A stretch of DNA of 64,000 bases. Origin: Nocardia acidivorans NBRC 108247 (lineage in GTDB: Bacteria; Actinomycetota; Actinomycetes; Mycobacteriales; Mycobacteriaceae). The position numbers and the translations under genes were made by a program. Shown one piece after another: positions 35,777 through 44,508 of the stretch. The notes beneath the pieces are model-generated. The model saw only the letters and a list, made by a program, of their open reading frames with translations. It was not told where the DNA came from and did no database searches. Location of the stretch: contig NZ_BDAW01000002.1 of the NCBI RefSeq assembly GCF_001625085.1, positions 88,468-152,467 on the forward strand, read 5' to 3'. Position 1 is the first letter of the stretch. Each line of letters starts with the position of its first letter.

Positions 35777-36988
35777 TTACCAGGTGCTATTTGCCAGCAA
35801 TGCGTACTGAGCGTTCGCCCGCTGATGCGCATCGCTCAACTGATCGCCCTCGACGGTTGCCACATACCGGCCATAGGCCACCGCGCACCGATAACGCTTC
35901 GTGGAGTAATCGTCCTTTATGGGGCTTTCTCCGCATTTGGCATTCGGCAGTGCCGCGGGCGCGTCCGCCGCACCGGGATAGGTCTGGTCGAGAATCACCC
36001 CGGCGAGCACGAGCGCTGCCTTCCCGTCGCGCGTGCGATAGAGCATCGATCTGTTCGACATATCCATACTGAGGGAAAATCGGTCCATACCGGCGTCGTT
36101 GATGATGCGCGTCCAATGTCCCTGATCCCCCACCTGATTCAGGAATCCGCGTGATTCGGAGACGAACTGGCTGGTGACATCCGGCATTCCGAAGGCATTG
36201 GGGTTCAAGGTGCGCCGCAGCATGCCGTCCGGATCGTAGGGCAGGCGCAGCGCACCCTCCTTGCTCAGCGGCGGCAGCCCGTCCAGCAGTGCCAGTTGGA
36301 CGTCGTACACGCGCTCGCTGAGCGCGGTCAGCTGCGCGGTATCGGGGCTGTTCACGCCCACCATCACATTCACCACGTAGTTGCCGTGCGCCAGCGTGGA
36401 ACCCATGGTGGGCACGCCCGGTCGCCAATGCGCGTGCGCCGCCGGATATTTCGACAGTGTCAGCGGCTGATTGGCCTCCGCGGCGAAGCCGAAATCGGCC
36501 GCCTCCACCTCCCCGGCCGCCTTGGTCGCCGCGGCCGGGTCCGCGAACTGGATGACGGTCAGCGCGGTGAAAGTGGTGTTCTCCGGCAGCTTTTCGCCTT
36601 TGGCGCGCGGTTTCTCCGAATTACTGGCAGAGACGCCGAACAGCATGCCGTTCGCCTTCAGCACCGGCCGAGCGGATTCCGCGAGATTGGTCGCGCCGTC
36701 GGAATCGACGAATGCCTTCATTCCCGTGCCGTAACCCAGTTTCGCATCGATCTCCGGACCGTTCGCGACATGATCGGCGAGCCGCATGGCCGCCAGATTC
36801 AACCCCATGCCCAGATCCGGATAATAGGTGTAGCGCTCCTCGAGCGGTGCGGTCGAATATTTGCCGACATCCAGTGTCCGCACATCGATTTCACCCGGCC
36901 GCGCGGTGCCGTCGATACCCGATCCGCAACCGGCCGCGGTGCATAGCGCGAGCAGTAGGACCGCGCCGCGAATTCCCCCGGTACGCAT
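35777..36988 (-). CDS. Lipoprotein, three-member local family (1) (likely DUF7373)
   Basis: 403 residues. The signal peptide has lipobox TAAGC (VLLLALCTAAGCGSG). The mature part has LDVGKYSTAP near the start, HWRPGVPTMGSTLAHGNYVV in the middle and a C-terminal KRYRCAVAYGRYVATVEGDQ plus NAQYALLANS block. Two paralogues lie nearby. The family resembles the DUF7373 lipoproteins I associate with Nocardia; no function is known. It is predicted to be anchored on the outer face of the cytoplasmic membrane. It lies 16 bp after the next lipoprotein gene, so co-transcribed. The start follows GAAGGGGG. Confidence 0.75.
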   Translation of the reverse strand: MRTGGIRGAVLLLALCTAAGCGSGIDGTARPGEIDVRTLDVGKYSTAPLEERYTYYPDLGMGLNLAAMRLADHVANGPEIDAKLGYGTGMKAFVDSDGATNLAESARPVLKANGMLFGVSASNSEKPRAKGEKLPENTTFTALTVIQFADPAAATKAAGEVEAADFGFAAEANQPLTLSKYPAAHAHWRPGVPTMGSTLAHGNYVVNVMVGVNSPDTAQLTALSERVYDVQLALLDGLPPLSKEGALRLPYDPDGMLRRTLNPNAFGMPDVTSQFVSESRGFLNQVGDQGHWTRIINDAGMDRFSLSMDMSNRSMLYRTRDGKAALVLAGVILDQTYPGAADAPAALPNAKCGESPIKDDYSTKRYRCAVAYGRYVATVEGDQLSDAHQRANAQYALLANSTW

Positions 36989-37004
36989 TACAGTTACCCC
37001 CTTC

Positions 37005-38219
37005 TCAGTGCGCATTGACCAGAATGGCGTACTGCGCGGCAATCCGCTGTTGTGCGTCGAATAGTTGATTCGCAGACACCTCCGCGGCATAGCGGCCGTA
37101 GGAGACGAAGCAGTAGTGGCTGATGGCGGCGAAGGCCGGTCCGGAGTATTTGCGGCACTTGGCATTCGGCAGATTGGGCGGTGACGCCACCGACCGGAAC
37201 AGCCGCGAGGTCGCGCTGTGCGCCTCGACGATCCTGGCCGCGCCCGCCGCGTCCCGGGCGCGGTAGATGTAGTTGCCCTTCCACGCCACCCGGTCCACGC
37301 CCGCCTCGTCGAAGAGTTTCTCCTCGTCCGAGCCCTGGACGACCTGGAGCCCGCCGTGCCGATCGTAGATTCCGGGCACCCCGGCCTGCGAGGGGTCGGC
37401 GAGCACGGTGGGCAGCGCCCGGGCCAGGACCCCGTCGGGGTCCATCGGAATATCCATCAGTTTGTCCAGCGGTGTGGCCGGGAATTTCGCGATGGCGGGT
37501 GGAATGACATCCAGGCTGCGCTGCACCCGGGCCACCAGTTTCGACAGATCCCGCTCTTTGATCTCCGCCATGACGCTGTCGAAGAGATAGGTGAGGATGA
37601 CGAATCTGCCGGTGGCGTACCAGGATCGGACGGGTCCGCCATCGGACTTGTCAACCAGCGCCGAGGCGGCCGGGTACTTGTCGATGGTCAGGTGCTGCGC
37701 GCCCGGGGTGCTGTCGAAATCGGCCCGCGCGAGCGCCGGTGCGGCGGCGGCCGCGGACTGCTCATCGGTGAAGAGCAGCACCAGATTCTCCAGTTCGTAG
37801 GAGAGACTGATCTTTTCGTCGGATTTGCCGCTGGTGACGAAGCCGCTCATGAATCCCGGTGCGGCGGCCTGCAATACGGCAGGATCGGCGTTGGTCCGAT
37901 GGTGTATCGCGGCGGAGCTCAGGTCCACGAAGGTGCGCACGACCGCGCTCATGGCCTGTGCGGGAAACTTCACCTCCGGATCGACCTGGGACGGCAGCGG
38001 GATATAGCCTGCCAGCCGCATCGCCTCCACCAGCTTGGCCTGATCCATATCGACCGGCTTACCGTAGAACTTGGGCGTGGTGACCTGATTTCCCACATCG
38101 AGCGCGGCCAAGTCGACGACCGGATCCGCTTGCGCATCCGAATTCGAACCGCACGCGGCGGTCAGGGCGATCGCGGCCGTCATCGTGACGGCGACCGCCA
38201 TTCGGCAGAGCTTTCCCAT
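37005..38219 (-). CDS. Lipoprotein, three-member local family (2)
   Basis: 404 residues. Signal peptide with lipobox LTAAC (AVTMTAAIALTAACGSNSD). It shares with its neighbours the LDVGNQVTTPKFYG start, an SWYATGRFVILTYLF middle strand and the C-terminal HYCFVSYGRYAAEVSANQ and AAQYAILVNAH block, where two Cys (NAKC, HYC) may form a disulfide. Function unknown. It lies 33 bp downstream of the kinase gene in the same direction; kinase-lipoprotein-lipoprotein looks like one operon. Confidence 0.75.
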   Translation of the reverse strand: MGKLCRMAVAVTMTAAIALTAACGSNSDAQADPVVDLAALDVGNQVTTPKFYGKPVDMDQAKLVEAMRLAGYIPLPSQVDPEVKFPAQAMSAVVRTFVDLSSAAIHHRTNADPAVLQAAAPGFMSGFVTSGKSDEKISLSYELENLVLLFTDEQSAAAAAPALARADFDSTPGAQHLTIDKYPAASALVDKSDGGPVRSWYATGRFVILTYLFDSVMAEIKERDLSKLVARVQRSLDVIPPAIAKFPATPLDKLMDIPMDPDGVLARALPTVLADPSQAGVPGIYDRHGGLQVVQGSDEEKLFDEAGVDRVAWKGNYIYRARDAAGAARIVEAHSATSRLFRSVASPPNLPNAKCRKYSGPAFAAISHYCFVSYGRYAAEVSANQLFDAQQRIAAQYAILVNAH

Positions 38220-38252
38220 ATTTCCCCTCCCCAGCCCGTTTTCGGGCGCGTC

Positions 38253-39812
38253 CTACTTGATTCGGTTGTGTAGCACCGGAACCAATTTGTTCAGCAGAGT
38301 CTGTTCCGACTCGGCGGTCCAATTGCGCATGGCGGCCACCGCGGCCGGATCGTCGAGCGGGATCACCACCGCGTGTGAACTGGTGATCTCACTGGGCAAC
38401 CCGAGCTGTCCACCGCCGCCGGCCTTTTCATCACTGCGGACGGCGAGGATATAGGAATCGTCGGTCACCGTGAGCGAACCCCAGCCGGTCGATTGGCGGG
38501 GCGAGATCTCGTCGCCCCTGGGCTGATACCGCAGGTTGTAGACGAATCCGAGCGCCTCCATGAATTTCGCCTGTTCGCTTCCGGCGAGATAGATGGAGTA
38601 CGTGCCGGAGACCGATTGCTGCGCGTAATCGACCACGGTGATGGTCTTACCCGCGAAGCTCGGATTGTCCGCGCGCGCCCTGGGTATCGACGGTGGTTCG
38701 TGGTTGGCGGTGGTGGCCACGGCGGCGGTTGGTGTGGCCGGAGTGTCGGAGTGGTTGCCGCGCAACACCACCGCACTGATCCCGACGGCCAGTGCCACCA
38801 CCACGCCCGCCGCCGCCACGCCGAGGTAGAGGCCCTTGCGGCCGCCACCGCCGCCGGTCGGCGCGGAAAGCGCTGTGTGACTGGTCATCTCACCTGGCCT
38901 GCCGAGTATGGCGGGCGCGGCGACCTGAATCGGGTAGGTCGGCGAGGTCGTGGTGGAGACCGGATTGAAGCCGGGCGTCAGCGCATTCGCCGCGGCGTCG
39001 GTGAACTCACGCGAGGAGTTGAAACGCTCGGCCGGTTGTTTGGCCAGGGCTCGCGCGAAAACATGATCCAGCGCCTGGGGCAGATGCGGATTCACCGCGG
39101 TGACGCGTGGCGGCGGTTCGTGTAGATGGCCCATCATGACCAGCGCCGGCTGGGTTCCCGGATACGGGTTCTGGCCGGTCAGCAGTTTGTAGAACGAGCA
39201 CGCCAGGCTGTACAGATCGGCCCGATGATCGAGCGCCTCCCCCGCCAACTGCTCCGGCGGCGCGTAGGCGATGGTCGCGACGAAGCTGCCGGCCTGGGTG
39301 AGTTCGGTGGTGTCCTCGGTGGATTTGGCGACGCCGAAATCGGCGAGCAGTGCGCGCTCGTCCTCACCGTCGACGCTGGTGAGCAGAAAGTTCGCGGGTT
39401 TGATATCGCGGTGCAGCAGGCCTTTTCGATGGGCGTAGTCCAGGCCCCGGCCGACCTGGGTGATAATGCTCAGTGCGCGAAGCGGATTCATCGCCGCCGG
39501 ATCGCGTTTGACCTCCGCCGAGGCATCGGTGCCCTCGACGTACTGCATGGCGATCCAGAGCTGATCATTTTCCTCGCCGCGATTGTGCACCGAGACGATA
39601 TTCGGATGGTCCAGTCCGGCAACGAGATTGGCCTCACGCTCGAAGCGTCCGCGGAACTCCCGATCGTTGGAGAGATCGGGGGACAGGACCTTGAGCGCGT
39701 CCATGCGCGGCAGACTCGGATGCCTGGCGAGATAGACGGTGCCCATACCGCCGGACCCGAGGACACGGACGATCCGATAGCCGCCGACGATGGTGCCCGG
39801 GCTCATCGCCAT
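38253..39812 (-). CDS. Transmembrane Ser/Thr protein kinase (PknB/PknF type)
   Basis: 519 residues. The N-terminal kinase domain (~1-275) has the Gly loop GSGGMGTVY, VAIK-like Lys in MDALKVLSPD, HRDIKPANFLL, DFGVAK and YAPPEQLAGEALDHRADLYS, all intact. A Pro/Thr linker leads to one membrane helix (GVAAAGVVVALAVGISAVVL, ~330-350) and an extracellular domain of ~160 residues without PASTA repeats. In mycobacteria PknF is adjacent to and phosphorylates the FHA-ABC transporter Rv1747; a homologue of that transporter lies 5 kb away. FHA proteins nearby are likely partners (inference). Confidence 0.93.
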   Translation of the reverse strand: MAMSPGTIVGGYRIVRVLGSGGMGTVYLARHPSLPRMDALKVLSPDLSNDREFRGRFEREANLVAGLDHPNIVSVHNRGEENDQLWIAMQYVEGTDASAEVKRDPAAMNPLRALSIITQVGRGLDYAHRKGLLHRDIKPANFLLTSVDGEDERALLADFGVAKSTEDTTELTQAGSFVATIAYAPPEQLAGEALDHRADLYSLACSFYKLLTGQNPYPGTQPALVMMGHLHEPPPRVTAVNPHLPQALDHVFARALAKQPAERFNSSREFTDAAANALTPGFNPVSTTTSPTYPIQVAAPAILGRPGEMTSHTALSAPTGGGGGRKGLYLGVAAAGVVVALAVGISAVVLRGNHSDTPATPTAAVATTANHEPPSIPRARADNPSFAGKTITVVDYAQQSVSGTYSIYLAGSEQAKFMEALGFVYNLRYQPRGDEISPRQSTGWGSLTVTDDSYILAVRSDEKAGGGGQLGLPSEITSSHAVVIPLDDPAAVAAMRNWTAESEQTLLNKLVPVLHNRIK

Positions 39813-39891
39813 GGCTGAAACTCCCCCTGATCTTGGTACAACTACTGCAGGGGGAGCTTACTTGCGCGCGCCGCTCCCAGCGCGCGGTCGG

Positions 39892-41091
39892 CTACAGGCT
39901 GTTGGCCAGCAGCGCGTACTGCGCCGCCACCTTCTGCCGCACATCGGGTTCGTCATCGCTGCTCACGACGCCGATATAGCGCTTGTAGGCGACATAGCAG
40001 CGATTCTTGAATTCGGTATCGCCGTCGCCCTTGCTGTTGAGTCGGACGCATTTCGCGCCGGGCACGTCATTGGGGGCGGGGACGCTGTCGTAGTGGTCGG
40101 TCTCATCGGCGAGCAGGGCGGTCATGAGCGATTGCGCCCCCGCATCGTCCCGGGTGCGGATCAGCCACGCGGAGCCGACGGTGGCCAGCGCGTCCGCACC
40201 GCTGTCGGTCACGGCCTGAGCGACCTTGGCCTCGTTATTGGCATTGTGGACGATCTTGGCGCCGCCGTAGACGGCGAACTCCTTGGGGTCGGGGGTGCCG
40301 GGACCGCGCTGTTTGATCACCGTGCGCGCCAGCAGATTGTTCGGATCCACCTTGAGCGCGGTCAGATTGGCCTCGGGGGTGGGGGTGAACTTGTCCAGCA
40401 GCGGCACCTGCGCGTCGAAGGATTTGCGCACCCAATCCAGCAGATCCTTCTCCTCGGCCTTGGGCCGCTCGATGAAGAGCGAGATGACGTACTGCTTATA
40501 GGGCAGGAACGCGCCGATCGTCGGAATGCCCGGCCGCCAATGGATATACGCGTTCGGGTACTGGCCGAGCGTGAGCTTCTTGTTCAGATCCGGGGCCACA
40601 CCGAAATCGGCGTCCTCGAGTTCGCGCGCGGCGGTCGCGGCGGTCTTGTCATCGGCAAAGCGCAGCACCATATCGGTGACGCTGGTGGCCCCGGTCTGAT
40701 TCGCGCCGTCCGCCCGGTCCGCGCCGCTGGCGGCGAAGGCGGTGATCAGATGATTGCGGTCCAGCACCGGCTGGGAGGTGGCGGCCAGGCCGATCTTGGT
40801 GGCGTCCGCGGTATCGGTGGTGGCGCGCCCGCCGCCGCCGAAGACCAGGGTGGAGTCGATCTTGACGCTCGGCACCACGGCATCGGACATCCGGAAGCCC
40901 TCCAGCAGTGCGCCGTGGGAACCCGCGTCCTGCGCATAGGTGTGCCGGTCGACCGGATAACCGCCCACCTCCAGCTTGCGGACATCGAGCTCAGCGGCGG
41001 TCGGGGTGCCGCTGACACTGCAGGCGGTCAGCACCAGGGCGGTGAGCGAAACACATGCGGCGAAGAGTGGTCTCCGTGAATTCCGAACCAT
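39892..41091 (-). CDS. Lipoprotein, three-member local family (3)
   Basis: 399 residues. Lipobox LTAC (CVSLTALVLTACSVSG). Family features are LEVGGYPVDRHTYAQD, HWRPGIPTIGAFLPYKQYVI and C-terminal NRCYVAYKRYIGVVSSDD, AAQYALLANSL, with Cys in GAKC and NRC as in the other two. The frame is open far upstream but the signal peptide fixes the ATG. Codirectional with, and upstream of, the kinase gene (79 bp gap), so it may head the kinase/lipoprotein operon. Confidence 0.75.
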   Translation of the reverse strand: MVRNSRRPLFAACVSLTALVLTACSVSGTPTAAELDVRKLEVGGYPVDRHTYAQDAGSHGALLEGFRMSDAVVPSVKIDSTLVFGGGGRATTDTADATKIGLAATSQPVLDRNHLITAFAASGADRADGANQTGATSVTDMVLRFADDKTAATAARELEDADFGVAPDLNKKLTLGQYPNAYIHWRPGIPTIGAFLPYKQYVISLFIERPKAEEKDLLDWVRKSFDAQVPLLDKFTPTPEANLTALKVDPNNLLARTVIKQRGPGTPDPKEFAVYGGAKIVHNANNEAKVAQAVTDSGADALATVGSAWLIRTRDDAGAQSLMTALLADETDHYDSVPAPNDVPGAKCVRLNSKGDGDTEFKNRCYVAYKRYIGVVSSDDEPDVRQKVAAQYALLANSL

Positions 41092-41292
41092 GTCAGGTCC
41101 TCGTTCCTCCCGTACGGTGCATCCAAAGTAACGCGCACGCCGCCGAGCGGGTCGAAGATCGCCGGACCCGGAGTGCTGCCGTCGACCCCTCATCGCGAGA
41201 TGGCGGCCCGGACGCAACGCGGAGCGGCAACGTAACCTGGTCGGTGTGCTGAACATCCCGCGCCGCGCGAGTACCGGGGGCCGGTTCCATTG

Positions 41293-42801
41293 ATGGATCG
41301 GCAGGTCGAGGTTGTCGCGGGTCCGCACGTGGTCATTCGGGCGGCGGGAGCGGTCATCCTGGTCGCGCATCGCGAACGCGGAGCGGTGCACGGTGATTCG
41401 CGTGCCGCCGTGGCGGGGCGGGCGCTCGCCGATCTGGTGCTCGAGACCACCGAGCAGGCGCCCGAGGGGCCGGGGCGGCTCATCGCGCGCCAGGCCACCC
41501 GCTGGCTCATGAAGGAGGCCGAGCGCATTTCGCCCGGCGTCCCGATCGAATTCGGGATTCTCTCCGCCGCGGAGAACGGCGGCGTCGCCATCTTCCTGCA
41601 TGGTTCGGTGACCGCCGTGCTGTCGGGCCGGACCGTGGAGTACTACCGCGGCAGTGACGCCGCCTTCACCGTGGATCGCGTCGCCGCCCATCCCGCGGTC
41701 GCGGCGGCCCTGTTCGCCGAGGATTCCGCACACCGCGCACCCGAGCTGCCCGAGCGCGGAATCGGTTCGCTCACAGCGGGAATCGCGCAGGCGGGCGGTG
41801 CGATCGTCTGGTTCGAGGGTGAACCCGCGCGCAGTTGGGAGCCGCGCCGGTCCGCGCCCGGCCCGCGGTTCGGCGACGACCAGCCGACCAATGCCGAGAT
41901 CCCGCCGCCGACCGCGGCCTTCGATCCGGAGTCCGAGCGAATTCCGCTGGACCCTAACCTCACTCCCACGCGCACCTCCAATCGGATACCCGTCGGCTTG
42001 GACCCGGATTTCGACGCGCCGCTCGAATCCGATGCCGCCACCGCCGGTTACGACCCGCAGCGCGCATCGCAGTCCACCGGACCGGGGTACGGATCTCCGG
42101 TCGGACCGGGGCCGACGGACGGTGCGGAGGGTTACGACCCGCAGCGCGCATCGCAGTCCACCGGACCGGGGTACGGAATGCCGGTCGAACCGGGACCGAT
42201 AGACGGTGCGGAGGGTTACGACCCGCATCGCGCGCCGACCGAGATGGGCGGGACCAATCCCGCACCCAAGCCGGACCCGAGTCTGCAGCGGCGGTTGGAG
42301 GCCACGGCCAAGGCGACCGCGCTCACCTTCAAGGTGCTCGGATTCAAGTGCGCGCGTGCGCATCCCAGCGATCCGCGGTCGGCGTTCTGTTCGGTGTGCG
42401 GAATGCCGGTGGATCAGACCCAGCAGATCGCCGAGGTGATTCGGCCGCCGCTGGGGATGCTCGTCCTCGATGACGGGATGACGTACATGCTGGCCGCCGA
42501 CGCGGTCGTCGGACGGGATCCGGAGCAGTCCGCGGCGGCGCGGGCCGGGCTGGTGCCGTTGAAGATCGACGATTCCTCCGGTGGCATGTCGCGCGCGCAC
42601 GCGGAGATCCGGCTGATCAATTGGGATGTCACCGTGGTGGATCGGGGTTCCACCAACGGCACCCGGGTGCGGCTGCCGGGATACCGGGATTGGGTTCGGC
42701 TGCAAGCGAATCAGCCGATGATCCTGATCCCGGGAGCGGAGATCATGCTGGGCAATCGGGTGCTGCGCCTGGAGCCGGTCGCGCCGCCACCGTTCGGGTA
42801 G
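41293..42801 (+). CDS. FHA-domain protein with zinc-ribbon-like motif and tandem repeats
   Basis: About 502 residues. The N-terminal ~170 residues are a mixed alpha/beta region of unknown type (MDRQVEVVAGPHVVIRAAG). Residues ~250-315 carry 28-residue repeats (GYDPQRASQSTGPGYG). FKCARAHPSDPRSAFCSVCG looks like a C-x-H/C-x2-C zinc knuckle (~350). The C-terminal FHA domain has VVGRDPEQSAAARAG, SSGGMSRAHAEI and DRGSTNGTRV, the phosphothreonine-binding set. Cytoplasmic, no TM seen. A likely reader of the nearby kinase. An in-frame TTG lies one codon before the chosen ATG. Confidence 0.8.
   Translation: MDRQVEVVAGPHVVIRAAGAVILVAHRERGAVHGDSRAAVAGRALADLVLETTEQAPEGPGRLIARQATRWLMKEAERISPGVPIEFGILSAAENGGVAIFLHGSVTAVLSGRTVEYYRGSDAAFTVDRVAAHPAVAAALFAEDSAHRAPELPERGIGSLTAGIAQAGGAIVWFEGEPARSWEPRRSAPGPRFGDDQPTNAEIPPPTAAFDPESERIPLDPNLTPTRTSNRIPVGLDPDFDAPLESDAATAGYDPQRASQSTGPGYGSPVGPGPTDGAEGYDPQRASQSTGPGYGMPVEPGPIDGAEGYDPHRAPTEMGGTNPAPKPDPSLQRRLEATAKATALTFKVLGFKCARAHPSDPRSAFCSVCGMPVDQTQQIAEVIRPPLGMLVLDDGMTYMLAADAVVGRDPEQSAAARAGLVPLKIDDSSGGMSRAHAEIRLINWDVTVVDRGSTNGTRVRLPGYRDWVRLQANQPMILIPGAEIMLGNRVLRLEPVAPPPFG
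42046..42241. repeat. 84-bp tandem repeat within the FHA gene
   Basis: Two near-identical 84-bp units (from 42046 and 42130) and a partial third (from 42214) encode 28-residue repeats beginning GYDPQRASQSTGPGYG. The period is a multiple of three, so length changes keep the frame. The repeats sit in the linker before the zinc-knuckle and FHA domains. Confidence 0.85.
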
Positions 42802-42807
42802 GTCCGC

Positions 42808-44259
42808 TCAGGAATACCGGGAGGTGCAGGTGTTCTGGTTGCCCAGGACACCCGCTCGGAAGGCGTCGACGCGGGAGAAGCCGCTGGGGACGGTTTTGCC
42901 GTCGGTATCGCTGGCGGCGAGACCGTCGGTGAGCAGGCCGGAGACCGCCTCGTCGAGATCGCCGGGGGAGAGGCTGATATTGCCATTGGCCTTGGATCGG
43001 TTGGGATCGGCCAGCTTTCCGGTGATCACACCCGCCAGGCAGGCGGCGCGCAGACCGGTCTTGGCGCCCTTGAGCGCCTGGCCGGAACTCTGCTGCACGG
43101 CCAGTGCGTACCGCGAGATGAAGACCACGTAGGCGGTGAAGTCGCCGGTCACCTTGACCGGCAACCCATCCTGTTCACCGGTATTGGGCACACCGCGATC
43201 ATGCAGGGCGGGCAGGTCGGTGCCGATGGTGTTGTCGGCCGGGCAGTAGGTGACCGGTTCGGTGTCTTTTCCATTGCTGCAGTTCAGTTTCGCGCCGTCG
43301 AAGCTGTACCTGGGCTCCTTCTTGATCGGCATGATGTCGGCCATCGCCTTGGACAGTTCGTCGAGATTGCTTCTGTCCACTTCGGATTGGCCATTGGTGC
43401 TGTCATTGCCGAAGGACTGCGGCAGATTTCCGCGCCGCCGGTCGATCTCCTTGGAGTCGATGCCCTTACAGCCCTTGCCGCCGTCGGTGAAACCGATCTG
43501 CACCGCGGTGACGCGTTCGAACGCCGAGCCGTGCACACTGCCCGGATCGCTCGGATTGTCGTCCCGAATGGCCACGGTCGCGGCCAGCACCGCGTTCAAC
43601 CCGTCGGAGGTGTTGATGGTGAAATGCCTCGACTTGCCCTCTGCCACATTGCGAATGAACGCCCCGGCGAAGCAGTCGGCCTGTTGTTCCTTGACCAGGG
43701 TCGGGGTCTTGCGGCTGACGATATTGGCCATGGTCTGAATGGCGTGCCCGTATTCGTGGGCGAGCACCATGACCACCGCCATCTTGCCGAAGGTCTCCTG
43801 CACGGTGGGCAGCAGGACGGTGCGATCCCAGCCGATGGAGCCGTCGAGGCTGCAGTACGCGGCATTGACCAGGCGGTAGGTGGTCTCCTCGCAGAACTGC
43901 ACCGCCTGTGAGCGCGGGGCTTTGGCGCTCCAGGACAGGAATTTGTCGACCGGTTTGAACGCGCCGTCGAAATCGTGCGGGTACTCGGCCTGCCAATAGC
44001 CTTGGATATCGTCGAGCGCGTTGAGGACGAGCTTGTCCATCTCGCCGCCGTCGGAGTTGGCGGCGGACAGCGTGGAATCCGGTGCGCCCGTGCGGGGTCC
44101 GTTGGGTCCGCTGGTGGTCGGCAGTCCGGCGACCTTGAACGGGTCGTCGTAGATCGACACCGCGCGCCCGCGCACCTCCCGGGTGCAGCCGCTCAACACC
44201 ACCGCCAGGAGCGTGAGAACGGCCAGGGCCACCGTCGCCCGGCGTGCGCGCATCCCCAC
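42808..44259 (-). CDS. Neutral zinc metallopeptidase lipoprotein
   Basis: 483 residues. Lipobox LSGC (LAVVLSGCTREVRG) predicts membrane anchoring outside the cell. The zinc site is VLAHEYGHAIQTM (HExxH), with the downstream EQQADCFAGAFIRN supplying the third ligand Glu, as in the YpfJ-like neutral metallopeptidases. The GTG after GGGAGA is preferred; an ATG lies two codons later. Convergent with the FHA gene (6-bp gap) and divergent from the FHA-ABC exporter. It could process secreted T7SS substrates, by position only. Confidence 0.88.
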   Translation of the reverse strand: MGMRARRATVALAVLTLLAVVLSGCTREVRGRAVSIYDDPFKVAGLPTTSGPNGPRTGAPDSTLSAANSDGGEMDKLVLNALDDIQGYWQAEYPHDFDGAFKPVDKFLSWSAKAPRSQAVQFCEETTYRLVNAAYCSLDGSIGWDRTVLLPTVQETFGKMAVVMVLAHEYGHAIQTMANIVSRKTPTLVKEQQADCFAGAFIRNVAEGKSRHFTINTSDGLNAVLAATVAIRDDNPSDPGSVHGSAFERVTAVQIGFTDGGKGCKGIDSKEIDRRRGNLPQSFGNDSTNGQSEVDRSNLDELSKAMADIMPIKKEPRYSFDGAKLNCSNGKDTEPVTYCPADNTIGTDLPALHDRGVPNTGEQDGLPVKVTGDFTAYVVFISRYALAVQQSSGQALKGAKTGLRAACLAGVITGKLADPNRSKANGNISLSPGDLDEAVSGLLTDGLAASDTDGKTVPSGFSRVDAFRAGVLGNQNTCTSRYS

Positions 44260-44508
44260 GTCTTCTCCCTCACCTGCCGGCCGTTTCCTCCCCGGAACCG
44301 GGCTCCGCGGTCAGCACACCCCGTCCGAGCCTCACGCATATTATCCGCCGAACGCCCTGTTCGTTGTCCGGGTAACCGGGGCCTCGGATCGGTTGCGATC
44401 GAGTCGGCGCACCGGATTCGCGCAGCTGATCCGGTGCGGCACAGACCGGTCAGTCTTGGTCTTTTTACTCCTGCGGCTCTGAGCGGCGCAGACGGTAGTA
44501 TCCGGGCC

